Positions 1 through 6,170 of a DNA stretch of 9,924 bases are shown piece after piece. The stretch's first letter is position 1. Each line of letters begins with the position of its first letter. The stretch is taken from the NCBI GenBank assembly GCA_946885905.1, contig CAMPHL010000050.1:1-9924 (forward strand), in the 5' to 3' direction. Position numbers and translations under genes: made by a program. The stretch is from an uncultured Pseudomonadota bacterium (lineage in GTDB: Bacteria > Pseudomonadota > Gammaproteobacteria > Burkholderiales > Usitatibacteraceae). Under the pieces are notes generated by a model. The model saw nothing but the letters and a program-made list of their open reading frames with translations, had not been told where the DNA came from and ran no database searches.

Positions 1-34
1 CCTGAAGCAGGTACGCCACCACGGACTACACCTC
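1..34 (-). pseudogene. soxD: Continuation of soxD frame beyond two in-frame TAG codons
   Basis: Reading on in the soxD frame past the TAG at 35-37 gives E V stop S V V A Y L L Q, with the second TAG at 26-28. Intact SoxD proteins typically follow the NAPKSL segment with a stretch of the type (D/E)EVYAVVAYLL. The two stops therefore sit where an acidic residue and a tyrosine are expected, each reachable by a single base change (GAG to TAG, TAC to TAG). The segment looks like the broken interior of soxD; the window ends before more can be read. Confidence 0.6.
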
Positions 35-481
35 CTACGTGGTGAGGCTCTTCGGCGCATTCCACGGCATCGCGCGGTTGATGTAGTCCCAGAGCGTGGA
101 GAGGGTCGGAAGCTTCATGAGCGTCGTACGCGCCACCTCGCCCGTCACCAGGCTCGCAACCCTGCCCTTCCTGATGTCTTCGGCGCTGGTGCCGCCGACG
201 AGCGGCGTGAAGACCTCGTTGGATTCGCCGAAGGTCCCATGGCACGAGGCGCACTTGTCGTCCCAGACCTTCTGGCCCTTCCGCACGCTGCCCGAGCCCG
301 GCGGCAGGCCCTTGAAATCCGGGCGCACGTCGATGTCCCAGGCCTTGATTTCGGCCGGGGTGGCCGGACGACCGATCCCCGGGAATTGGGCTAGTGCGCC
401 GAAGGAAAACACGCAGAGGAGCACCGCCACGATCACTGGCGCCTGGCTCCTGGCTACCGGCTCCTCAGTAGACCTGGACAT
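35..481 (-). CDS. soxD: SoxD-like c-type cytochrome, prematurely stopped
   Basis: This is a periplasmic c-type cytochrome that would take electrons from SoxC in the SoxCD sulfane dehydrogenase of thiosulfate oxidation. The ATG at 481 gives 148 residues and overlaps the soxC end by 17 bp; a GGGGAAG stretch lies upstream. Residues 14-31 form a hydrophobic signal segment ending ALA, with cleavage likely before QFPG. The haem motif CASCH is at 77-81, and M138 in RAMPW is the likely sixth iron ligand. SoxD-like features are the segment around WDIDVRPDF and the ending YINRAMPWNAPKSL. Known SoxD proteins are much longer and carry two haems. Here the frame meets TAG at 35-37 and again at 26-28, yet codons between and after them still read like SoxD. 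The frame continues off the window, so this is either a broken gene or an assembly artefact. A one-haem SorB-like subunit is possible but less likely given the SoxC partner. Confidence 0.8.
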   Translation of the reverse strand: MSRSTEEPVARSQAPVIVAVLLCVFSFGALAQFPGIGRPATPAEIKAWDIDVRPDFKGLPPGSGSVRKGQKVWDDKCASCHGTFGESNEVFTPLVGGTSAEDIRKGRVASLVTGEVARTTLMKLPTLSTLWDYINRAMPWNAPKSLTT

Positions 482-1790
482 TGCCCACTTCCCCGCCCTC
501 GGCCACCTTCCACGACTGGATCGCGTTGTTGTGGTAGATGGAGCGCCGGCCGCGCACCTCGCGCAGCTGGTTGATCCTGGGCTGCACGTAACCGGTCTCG
601 TCGATCGCGCGCGACTGGAGCACCGCGGGCGAACCGTCCCAGGTCCAGTCGATGTTGAAGCGCGTGAGGCATTTGGGCTGGATGGGCGATTCGAGGCGCG
701 CGGTCTTCCAGTTGCGCCCACCGTCGAAGGACACGTCGACGCGCTTCACGCGGCCGCGGCCCGACCACGCGAGCCCCGTCACGTTGTAGAAGCCACGGTC
801 GAGGAGCATCTGACCGCCCGACGGCGACGTGATCACCGATTTGCATTCCTGGATCGAGCTGTACTGGCGGTGGGTGCCGTCGGGCATGAGGTCGACGTAG
901 TGCAGCGCCTCGTCCTTCGTGGCCCAGGGCTGGTCGCCGACCTCGATGCGCCGCAGCCACTTCACCCCCGAGACGCCCTGCAGCCCCGGGGCCACGAGCC
1001 GCAGCGGATAACCGTTCTCGGGCCGCAGCATCTCGCCATTCATGGCCCAGGCGACCAGCACGTCGTCGAGCGCCCTTTCCATGGCGATCGTGCGGGTGAG
1101 GCCGGAACCGTCCGCGCCTTCGGCGAGGACGAACTTCCCGTTCTTGCGATCGAAGCCGCAATCGTCCAGCAGCGTCGAGAGCCTCACGCCCGTGAATTCG
1201 CAACAGGAGAGCATGCCGTGGCTGTACTGCACGGTCGGCACGGCGACGTTGCCCCACTCCATCCCGGTGTTGGCGCCGCATTCGATGAAATGCATGCGCG
1301 AGACGGCCGGCAGGCGCATCAGGTCGTCCATCGTGTAGACCTTGGCCTGCCTCACCATGCCCATCACCATCAGGCGGTGGCGGTGCGGGTCGATGTCCCA
1401 CCAGCCCTGGTGGTGGCGCTCGAAGTGCAGCCCGTTGGGCGTGATGATCCCGAAGAGGCCCTGCAGCGGCGCGAACGAAACGGAAGAGCCGCCTACGCGC
1501 GTGAGCCCCGGGCTTTCGCGGCGCTGGAGGTTCTTCTCGTGCTTCGATGGCTGGCCGTAGGCGCGCGCCACGACCGGTTGGCCGAGCCCCTTGCTGTGCT
1601 CGGGCAGCTCGAGGATCGCGGGATCGCCTTGGCCGCTCGGCGATGCGGCGTTGGCCGGGGCGCAAGCCGCCGCCGCCGCCGCGGCGAAAGCCCCGCGCAG
1701 GAAATCCCGGCGCCCCGCCTGCACCTCGGCGATCTGCCCCCGGTCGAGAAAGTTTTCCGGCGCCCTGCGCAGCCGCCCGTGCCTGCCCAT
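465..1790 (-). CDS. soxC: Sulfane dehydrogenase molybdenum subunit SoxC
   Basis: This is the molybdopterin subunit of periplasmic SoxCD, which oxidises the sulfane sulfur held on SoxYZ during thiosulfate oxidation. It has 441 residues, normal for SoxC. A twin-arginine signal is clear: RRDFLRG at 27-33, then an alanine-rich stretch to about residue 49. The sulfite-oxidase-type molybdenum domain covers roughly 115-290, with the molybdenum-ligand cysteine C171 in FIECGANTGMEW. The C-terminal dimerisation domain follows, roughly 295-440. The SoxC-like stretch HFERHHQGWWDIDP at 122-135 separates it from plain sulfite oxidases. The ATG at 1790 is the first in frame, and no convincing Shine-Dalgarno sequence precedes it. 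It is first of a soxC-soxD pair and diverges from an ArsR-family regulator across a repeated AT-rich motif, so derepression by sulfur compounds is likely. Maturation needs Mo-molybdopterin, and moaD and moaE lie nearby. A different sulfite dehydrogenase (SorA) is the main alternative. Confidence 0.93.
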   Translation of the reverse strand: MGRHGRLRRAPENFLDRGQIAEVQAGRRDFLRGAFAAAAAAACAPANAASPSGQGDPAILELPEHSKGLGQPVVARAYGQPSKHEKNLQRRESPGLTRVGGSSVSFAPLQGLFGIITPNGLHFERHHQGWWDIDPHRHRLMVMGMVRQAKVYTMDDLMRLPAVSRMHFIECGANTGMEWGNVAVPTVQYSHGMLSCCEFTGVRLSTLLDDCGFDRKNGKFVLAEGADGSGLTRTIAMERALDDVLVAWAMNGEMLRPENGYPLRLVAPGLQGVSGVKWLRRIEVGDQPWATKDEALHYVDLMPDGTHRQYSSIQECKSVITSPSGGQMLLDRGFYNVTGLAWSGRGRVKRVDVSFDGGRNWKTARLESPIQPKCLTRFNIDWTWDGSPAVLQSRAIDETGYVQPRINQLREVRGRRSIYHNNAIQSWKVAEGGEVGNVQVY

Positions 1791-1791
1791 A

Positions 1792-1827
1792 GCGGCGAAT
1801 TCTGGGGAGCGGCTTAATATAAGTCAA
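1792..1827 (-). promoter_or_regulatory. Candidate soxC promoter
   Basis: On the minus strand TTGACT (1827-1822, five of six consensus bases) is followed after 17 bp by CAGAAT (1804-1799, four of six). The predicted transcription start would be near 1792, almost at the soxC ATG (1790), which would make the message leaderless or nearly so. This fits the lack of a Shine-Dalgarno sequence. The -35 box touches the first operator-like repeat. The call rests only on consensus matching. Confidence 0.4.
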
Positions 1828-1856
1828 GCCTAATATAGGCGGCGGCTTATATTGAC
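1813..1856. promoter_or_regulatory. Triple AT-rich operator-like motif between soxC and arsR-type gene
   Basis: Three related elements lie in the 96-bp divergent gap: CTTAATATAAG at 1813-1823, GCCTAATATAGGC at 1828-1840, and, on the opposite strand, GTCAATATAAGC at 1856-1845. The middle one is a perfect inverted repeat (GCCTA/TAGGC around ATA) and the first has CTTA/TAAG arms around ATA. Centres are at 1818, 1834 and 1851, that is 16 and 17 bp apart, about one and a half helical turns. The outer copies overlap the candidate -35 boxes of both divergent genes. They are the best candidate binding sites for the adjacent ArsR-family repressor, which would then control soxCD and itself. Their AT-richness stands out sharply from the surrounding GC-rich DNA. 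Confidence 0.6.
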
Positions 1857-1881
1857 GGGCGCAACGCCCCTCCCCTACAGT
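1852..1881 (+). promoter_or_regulatory. Candidate promoter of the ArsR-family regulator
   Basis: TTGACG (1852-1857, five of six consensus bases) and TACAGT (1876-1881, four of six) are separated by 18 bp. The start would fall near 1888, essentially on the ATG at 1887, implying a leaderless message. No purine-rich ribosome binding site precedes the ATG, which agrees. The -35 box lies inside the third operator-like repeat. This is consensus matching only. Confidence 0.35.
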
Positions 1882-1886
1882 CGGCC

Positions 1887-2231
1887 ATGCCCACGAAGAA
1901 GAAATCGGCGCGCGCAAAAGCTTCCGAGGACATCTTCGACCTCATCGGCAAGAGCGAGAACATCCGCGAGGCGAGCGAGGCGATGCAGGCGATGGCGCAC
2001 CCGCTGCGCCTGAAGATCCTGTGCCTGGTGGGAAACCAGGAGCTCTCGGTGCTGGAGATCGTGGAGGCGGTCGGCACCACGCAGAGCAACGTTTCGCAGC
2101 ACCTGGGCGTCCTGCGCGACCACGGCCTGCTCGAGTCGCGCAAGGAAGCCAACAAGGTCTTCTACCGCATCGGGGACCCGCGGGTCCTCAAGATGATCTC
2201 GCTCACGCGCGAGATCTTCTGCAGCTTCTAG
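1887..2231 (+). CDS. ArsR-family regulator of the SqrR/BigR persulfide-sensor type
   Basis: This is a 114-residue winged-helix repressor that probably controls the divergent soxCD genes. The N-terminus is lysine-rich (residues 4-11). The ArsR fold runs from about residue 28 to 105, with HPLRLKIL at 38-45, the recognition helix around TTQSNVSQHLGVLRDHGLL (64-82), and a wing ending in NKVFYRIGD. C46 (in ILCLVG) and C112 (in FCSF) are its only cysteines and lie 66 residues apart. In SqrR (C41/C107) and BigR the reactive cysteine pair has the same spacing and forms polysulfide bridges that release DNA. The metal-binding ELCVCDL motif of classical ArsR/SmtB repressors is absent; the matching helix reads ELSVLEI. 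Sensing of sulfane sulfur or hydrogen sulfide is therefore inferred. It ends 3 bp from the convergent moaE stop codon, with no terminator room between. Confidence 0.9.
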   Translation: MPTKKKSARAKASEDIFDLIGKSENIREASEAMQAMAHPLRLKILCLVGNQELSVLEIVEAVGTTQSNVSQHLGVLRDHGLLESRKEANKVFYRIGDPRVLKMISLTREIFCSF

Positions 2232-2234
2232 CCG

Positions 2235-2690
2235 CTAGCCCTTCCAGCGTCCCGCCGCGACGTCGTCGCTCGCCCGTGCTTCCACCCAGCGCGCACCCTG
2301 CTCCGTGTCTTCCTTCTTCCAGAAGGGAGCGCGGGTCTTGAGGTAGTCCATGATGAACTCGCAGGCCGCGAAGGCTTCGCCGCGGTGCGCGCTGGCGACG
2401 CCCACCAGCACGATGCGATCACCGGGCACCAGGCGCCCGACGCGATGGATCACGAGGGTGTCGAGCAGGTCCCAGCGCGCGTGTGCCTGTGCACAGATGT
2501 CCTCCAGCGCCTTTTCGGTCATGCCGGGGTAGTGCTCGAGCGTCATGCCCTTGATGGACGAGCCGTCGTTGGATGCCCGCACGAGCCCGACGAAGGTCGC
2601 GAGACCGCCCACATCGGTCCGCCCGCCCGTGAGCGACTCGAGCTCGCGGCCGACGTCGAAGTCCTGGGCCTGGACCCGCACCCGAGGCAT
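2235..2690 (-). CDS. moaE: Molybdopterin synthase catalytic subunit MoaE
   Basis: This is the large subunit of molybdopterin synthase, which inserts two sulfurs, carried by the MoaD C-terminus, into cyclic pyranopterin monophosphate in the cytoplasm. It has 151 residues, the usual length. Family marks are TFVGLVR at 32-38, LEHYPGM at 51-57, HRVGRLVPGD at 82-91, ASAHRGEAF at 99-107 and YLKTRAPFWKKE at 116-127. K118 and K125 correspond to the catalytic lysines K119 and K126 of E. coli MoaE. The ATG at 2690 lies one base after the moaD stop, and a perfect GGAGG at 2700-2696 sits inside the last moaD codons, five bases before the start. This favours translational coupling and matched amounts of the two subunits. 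The TAG end is 3 bp from the convergent regulator stop. Confidence 0.95.
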   Translation of the reverse strand: MPRVRVQAQDFDVGRELESLTGGRTDVGGLATFVGLVRASNDGSSIKGMTLEHYPGMTEKALEDICAQAHARWDLLDTLVIHRVGRLVPGDRIVLVGVASAHRGEAFAACEFIMDYLKTRAPFWKKEDTEQGARWVEARASDDVAAGRWKG

Positions 2691-2691
2691 C

Positions 2692-2943
2692 TCAGCCTCC
2701 GGTGACGGGTGGGAAGAAGGCGACTTCGTCGCCGGGCTTCACCGGCGTGGCGAGGTCGGCCATCTGCTGGTTGACGGCGACGCGCCAGTTGCGGCCCGGC
2801 GCGAACGCCTGCGGCCACTCGCCCTCGCGATCGCGCAGGACGTCGACCAGGGTCGAGACGGTCGCGGTCGAGGCTGAAAGCGCGACTTGCTCGCGCGAGC
2901 AGCCGAGCTTCTCCCGCAGGCTGGCGAAATAGAGGACGGTCAC
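2692..2943 (-). CDS. moaD: Molybdopterin synthase sulfur-carrier subunit MoaD
   Basis: This is the small ubiquitin-like subunit of molybdopterin synthase. Its C-terminal glycine is adenylated and then thiocarboxylated, and it donates sulfur to MoaE. Starting at the GTG at 2943 gives 83 residues, the normal MoaD length, beginning TVLYFASLREKLG. A second GTG directly before it (2946) is equally possible and adds one residue. There is no ATG in frame at this position. The C-terminus FFPPVTGG carries the required double glycine (82-83). A beta-grasp pattern is visible, with VDVLRDR at 33-39 and VAVNQQ at 55-60. The start lies 8 bases after the mobB stop and the stop is one base before moaE, so the three genes appear co-transcribed. 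No strong ribosome binding site precedes the GTG, so coupling to mobB translation is likely. Confidence 0.92.
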   Translation of the reverse strand: MTVLYFASLREKLGCSREQVALSASTATVSTLVDVLRDREGEWPQAFAPGRNWRVAVNQQMADLATPVKPGDEVAFFPPVTGG

Positions 2944-2951
2944 CACGGCTG

Positions 2952-3464
2952 TCAACGTACCAGGCGTGCGCGGTTCAGCCCCAGGTGCTGGATGATGAAC
3001 TGCGCAACGGCCTCGGGATTGTTCAAGTCCAGCTGCGGAAGCTGGGTGTCGAGCACATCGTCGGTCGCGACGGCGATGATGTCGGGATCCTCGGGGTACA
3101 GAGCGGGCGTGTGCGCACCCCTGCGGCGCACCTCGACCTTCGGGATCGGCTCGCTCTTGTAGCCCTCGACGAGCACCAGGTCGCAAGGCGCGAAGCGCGT
3201 GAGCTGCTCCTGCAGCGAGGGCTCGGCCGCTCCGCGCAGCTCGTGCATGAGCGCCCAGCGATTCGAAGAGCTGACCAGAACCTCGCTGCATCCGGCGTGG
3301 CGGTGGCGATACGAGTCCTTTCCGGGCTGGTCCACGTCGAACTCGTGGTGCGCATGCTTGATGAGCTAGACGCGAAGGCCCGTTCGCACCAGGACCGGGA
3401 TCACCTTCTCGATGAGCGTGGTCTTGCCGCTGCCGCTGTACCCGGCGATACCGATGACCTTCAT
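2952..3464 (-). pseudogene. mobB: MobB with in-frame TAG after the P-loop
   Basis: MobB is the GTP-binding accessory protein of molybdopterin-guanine dinucleotide synthesis that works with MobA. The full frame from the ATG at 3464 to the TGA at 2952 is 170 codons plus stop, close to the 175 residues of E. coli MobB. It opens with MKVIGIAGYSGSGKTTLIEK, a clear Walker A loop (8-16). Codon 33 (3368-3366) is TAG, giving GLRV-stop-LIKHAHHEFDVDQPGKDSY. Intact MobB proteins read straight through here, often with serine or glycine at the stop position. After the stop the family signature continues unbroken (DQPGKDSYRHR, SSNRWALMHE, LVLVEGYKSEPIPKVEV). A restart at the GTG at 3335 would give a 127-residue piece lacking the P-loop. 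The gene is therefore inactivated, read through, or wrongly sequenced at one base. It lies 12 bases downstream of the alcohol dehydrogenase. Confidence 0.85.
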
Positions 3465-3476
3465 GAGGTCATTGTC

Positions 3477-4604
3477 TCAGAAAGTCACCACCTGCCGCAC
3501 GGCCTTGCCCTCGTGCAATAGGTCGAACCCCTCGTTGATCTGGTCGAGCGTGAGACGCCCGGTCATGAGCTTGTTCACGGGCAGCTTCCCGGCGCGGTAG
3601 AGCTCGATGTAGCGCGGCAAGTCGCGCTGGGGCACGCAGGTGCCGATGTAGCTGCCCTTGATCGTGCGTTCCTCGGCCACGAGGTGCGTGGCCGGCATGG
3701 GCCACGTGGCATTCGGATGCGGCAAGCCCGCGGTGACCGTGGTGCCGCCGCGGCGCGTGATGCGGTACGCGGTTTCGAAGGCGCGCGTCGAACCCGCCAT
3801 CTCGATCGCGCAGTCGACACCGCCGTTGGTGGCCTTCTTCACCTTGTCCACGACTTCCGGGTCGGCGGCGTTCACGGTGAGCGTGGCGCCCAGCTCCTTC
3901 GCGAGCGCGAGCTTTTCGTCGGACAGATCGACCGCCGCGACCTGGCGCGCCCCGCATGCGACGGCGCCGAGCAGCGAAGCGAGCCCCACGCCACCCAGGC
4001 CCACCACCGCGACCGTCGTCCCGGCTTTCACCTGCGCGGTGTTGATCACCGCACCCACGCCGGTGAGCACGGCGCAACCGAAGAGCGCGGCCTCGTCGAG
4101 CGGCAGGTCCTTCGGGACCTTCACGGCCGATCGGCGCGAAACCACGGCGCGTTCGGAGAAGGCCGAGCAGCCCATGTGGTGGTTCACGGGCTCGCCGTCG
4201 GACGTGAAGATGCGGCGCTCGCCCGAAAGGAGCGTCCCGGCGGTGTTCGATACGACGCCCTTCTCGCAAAGCGCCGGGCGGCCTTCCGCGCAAGGCAGGC
4301 AACTGCCGCAGCTCGGCATGAAGACGAGGACGACGTGGTCTCCCTTCGCCAGGTCGTCCACGAGGGGCCCGACTTCCTCGACCACGCCGGCCGCCTCGTG
4401 CCCCAGGGCCATCGGCATGGGACGCGGGCGATCACCGTTGATGACCGAAAGGTCGGAGTGGCAAAGGCCCGCCGCGGCGATCCTCACCAGGATTTCTCCG
4501 GGTCCCGGCGGCTTCAACTCCACTTCCCGGATCTTGAGGGGCCTGGAGTTGGCGTACGGTGCTTCGGCGCCCATCGCCTCGAGCACTGCGGAACGGATTT
4601 TCAT
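3477..4604 (-). CDS. Zinc-dependent alcohol dehydrogenase
   Basis: This is a 375-residue medium-chain NAD-dependent alcohol dehydrogenase of the AdhC/class III-like group, cytoplasmic. The GroES-like N-terminal domain holds the catalytic zinc ligands C48 (GLCHSD), H69 with E70 (GHEAAG) and C177. The structural zinc lobe is complete, with C99, C102, C105 and C113. The Rossmann domain has GLGGVG at 202-207, and D226 at the end of the second strand (AAVD) favours NAD over NADP. The ATG at 4604 is preceded at seven bases by GGGAGA; an upstream in-frame ATG at 4679 would add non-homologous residues inside the aldehyde dehydrogenase end. It follows that gene by 22 bases, so alcohol and aldehyde oxidation steps are probably co-expressed. 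Substrate is unknown; a class III formaldehyde role is less likely because the protein differs from typical glutathione-dependent enzymes. Confidence 0.93.
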   Translation of the reverse strand: MKIRSAVLEAMGAEAPYANSRPLKIREVELKPPGPGEILVRIAAAGLCHSDLSVINGDRPRPMPMALGHEAAGVVEEVGPLVDDLAKGDHVVLVFMPSCGSCLPCAEGRPALCEKGVVSNTAGTLLSGERRIFTSDGEPVNHHMGCSAFSERAVVSRRSAVKVPKDLPLDEAALFGCAVLTGVGAVINTAQVKAGTTVAVVGLGGVGLASLLGAVACGARQVAAVDLSDEKLALAKELGATLTVNAADPEVVDKVKKATNGGVDCAIEMAGSTRAFETAYRITRRGGTTVTAGLPHPNATWPMPATHLVAEERTIKGSYIGTCVPQRDLPRYIELYRAGKLPVNKLMTGRLTLDQINEGFDLLHEGKAVRQVVTF

Positions 4605-4626
4605 GTCGATTTCTCCCTGGTGCGGC

Positions 4627-6105
4627 TCAGCGAAGCACGAACGGGTTGGCGGCGACCGCGCCGGTGTTGATCCACACACTCTTGGTCTGCAGGAACTCGC
4701 GGATCGCGTCGATGCCGCTCTCGCGCCCCAGCCCCGAGTCCTTGTAGCCGCCGAAGGGCGCCATGAAGCTCACGGCGCGATAGGTGTTGACCCAAACCGT
4801 GCCCGCCTGCAGCTTCTCCGACATCCGAACGGCGCGGCCGATGTCGCGCGTCCATACGCCGGCAGCCAGGCCGAAGCGCACGTCGTTCGCGATGCGCAGC
4901 GCATCGGCCTCGTCCTTGAACTTGATGACCGACAACACGGGCCCGAACACCTCTTCCTGTGCGATGCGCATGTCGTTGCGCACGCCCGTGAAGATCGTGG
5001 GCTGGACGAACCAACCCTGCCCGCATTCCGGCGCCGTCGCCTTTGCCCCACCGAGCACGGCGGTCGCGCCTTCGCTGCGCGCGATGTCGATGTAGTCGAG
5101 CACCTTCTTGTACTGCGGCGGGGTCGTCACCGGCCCCACCTGCGTGTTCATGTCCATGGGATCGCCCATGCGCGCCGTGCGTGCGATCCCGAGCAGCTTC
5201 TCGACGAACTTGTCGTGGATGCTTTCCTGGACCAGCAGCCGGGAGCCCGCGATGCAGGTCTGCCCGGTCGCGGCGAAGATCCCCGAGATGGCGCCGAACA
5301 CGGCCTGGTCCAGGTCGGCATCCTCGAATACGATGTTGGGCGACTTGCCGCCCAGCTCGAGCGAGACGTGCTTGAGGTTGCGTGCGGCCTTCTCGGCGAT
5401 GACACGCCCCGTGGCATCCGAACCCGTGAACGTGATCTTCGCGACCAGCGGATGCTCGGTCAGCGCCGCGCCCACCTCGGCGCCGAAACCGGTGACGACG
5501 TTGAAGACGCCCGGCGGGAACCCGGCCTCCTTGAAAAGCTCGGCGAACTCGAGTGTCGAGGCCGATGTGAACTCGGAAGGCTTGATGACCACCGTGCATC
5601 CGGCCGCGAGCGCCGGGGCGATCTTCCAGCCGGCGAGCAGCAGGGGCGAGTTCCACGGCGTGAGCGCGGCGACCACGCCGACCGGCTCGCGGCGCGTGTA
5701 GGCGAAATAGCCCTTCTTGTCCAGCGGCAGGGTCGCGCCCTCGACCTTGTCCGCGAGCCCGGCATAGTAGTAGTACCACTGCGGCACGTAGTTCAATTGC
5801 GCGCCCATCTCGGCGATGAGCTTGCCGTTGTCGCGCACCTCGGTCGCGGCGAGCCTGGCCGCGTCGCGGGCGATGAGGTCGGCGAGCTTGCGCATCAACG
5901 CGCCGCGCTGGGTCGCGGTCATCTCGGCCCAGGGGCCCGAGGTGAATGCTGCATGCGCCGCCCTCACGGCAGCATCTGCATCCGCGGGGCCGCCACGCGG
6001 AATCTCGGCCCAGGCCTCGCCCGTGTAGGGGTTCTGGCTCTCGAACCACGCGCCGCCGGCCGGATCGCAGGCCTTGCCGCCGATCTGCAACTGATATCGC
6101 TTCAC
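4627..6105 (-). CDS. NAD(P)-dependent aldehyde dehydrogenase
   Basis: This is a 492-residue aldehyde dehydrogenase that oxidises an unidentified aldehyde to the acid in the cytoplasm. All key residues are present: N152 in TPWNSP, K175 in IKPSE, E250 in LELGGKSP (general base), the nucleophile C284 in GQTCIAG, and EEVFGP at 384-389. The C-terminal stretch FGGYKDSGLGRESG is typical of the betaine-aldehyde/phenylacetaldehyde-like branch, but substrate cannot be assigned. Translation starts at a GTG (6105), chosen because a strong AAGGAGAG lies 6 bases upstream (6118-6111) and the protein begins like family members. It appears to be first in a five-gene minus-strand run with the alcohol dehydrogenase, mobB, moaD and moaE. 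With the nearby sugar-acid dehydratases a 2-oxoglutarate-semialdehyde dehydrogenase role is possible, which is inference only. Confidence 0.93.
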   Translation of the reverse strand: MKRYQLQIGGKACDPAGGAWFESQNPYTGEAWAEIPRGGPADADAAVRAAHAAFTSGPWAEMTATQRGALMRKLADLIARDAARLAATEVRDNGKLIAEMGAQLNYVPQWYYYYAGLADKVEGATLPLDKKGYFAYTRREPVGVVAALTPWNSPLLLAGWKIAPALAAGCTVVIKPSEFTSASTLEFAELFKEAGFPPGVFNVVTGFGAEVGAALTEHPLVAKITFTGSDATGRVIAEKAARNLKHVSLELGGKSPNIVFEDADLDQAVFGAISGIFAATGQTCIAGSRLLVQESIHDKFVEKLLGIARTARMGDPMDMNTQVGPVTTPPQYKKVLDYIDIARSEGATAVLGGAKATAPECGQGWFVQPTIFTGVRNDMRIAQEEVFGPVLSVIKFKDEADALRIANDVRFGLAAGVWTRDIGRAVRMSEKLQAGTVWVNTYRAVSFMAPFGGYKDSGLGRESGIDAIREFLQTKSVWINTGAVAANPFVLR

Positions 6106-6157
6106 GTCCGCTCTCCTTTCGGGGGCAGGGAATCGGGACTCCCCCTTCGAATGTCAA

Positions 6158-6170
6158 GGCTTATGTTTAC
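6158..6170. promoter_or_regulatory. Operator-like element upstream of the aldehyde dehydrogenase
   Basis: GGCTTATGTTTAC at 6158-6170 matches GGCTTATATTGAC, the third sox-region repeat (1844-1856), at 11 of 13 positions. It sits in the only AT-rich patch of the gap between the divergent aldehyde dehydrogenase and fasciclin genes. TTGACA (6157-6152, minus strand) abuts it and could be a -35 box for the aldehyde dehydrogenase, although no good -10 box is visible. It may be a further site for the ArsR-type regulator, or chance. Confidence 0.25.

Noticed and set aside
96..1817. 573-codon plus-strand open frame
   Set aside because: It lies antisense to soxC and soxD, whose minus-strand products have clear family motifs; its histidine-, arginine- and valine-rich translation has no recognisable domain.
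454..1917. 487-codon minus-strand open frame overlapping soxC
   Set aside because: The soxC frame carries the Tat signal, C171 motif and full family length; this frame is low-complexity and runs across the operator region into the regulator gene.
2232..2234. Terminator between the regulator and moaE
   Set aside because: Only three bases separate the convergent stops and no hairpin with a T-run was seen nearby.
5756..5781. Short tandem TAG/TAC repeat
   Set aside because: It is simply the run of tyrosine codons (WYYYYAG) in the aldehyde dehydrogenase, not a separate repeat element.
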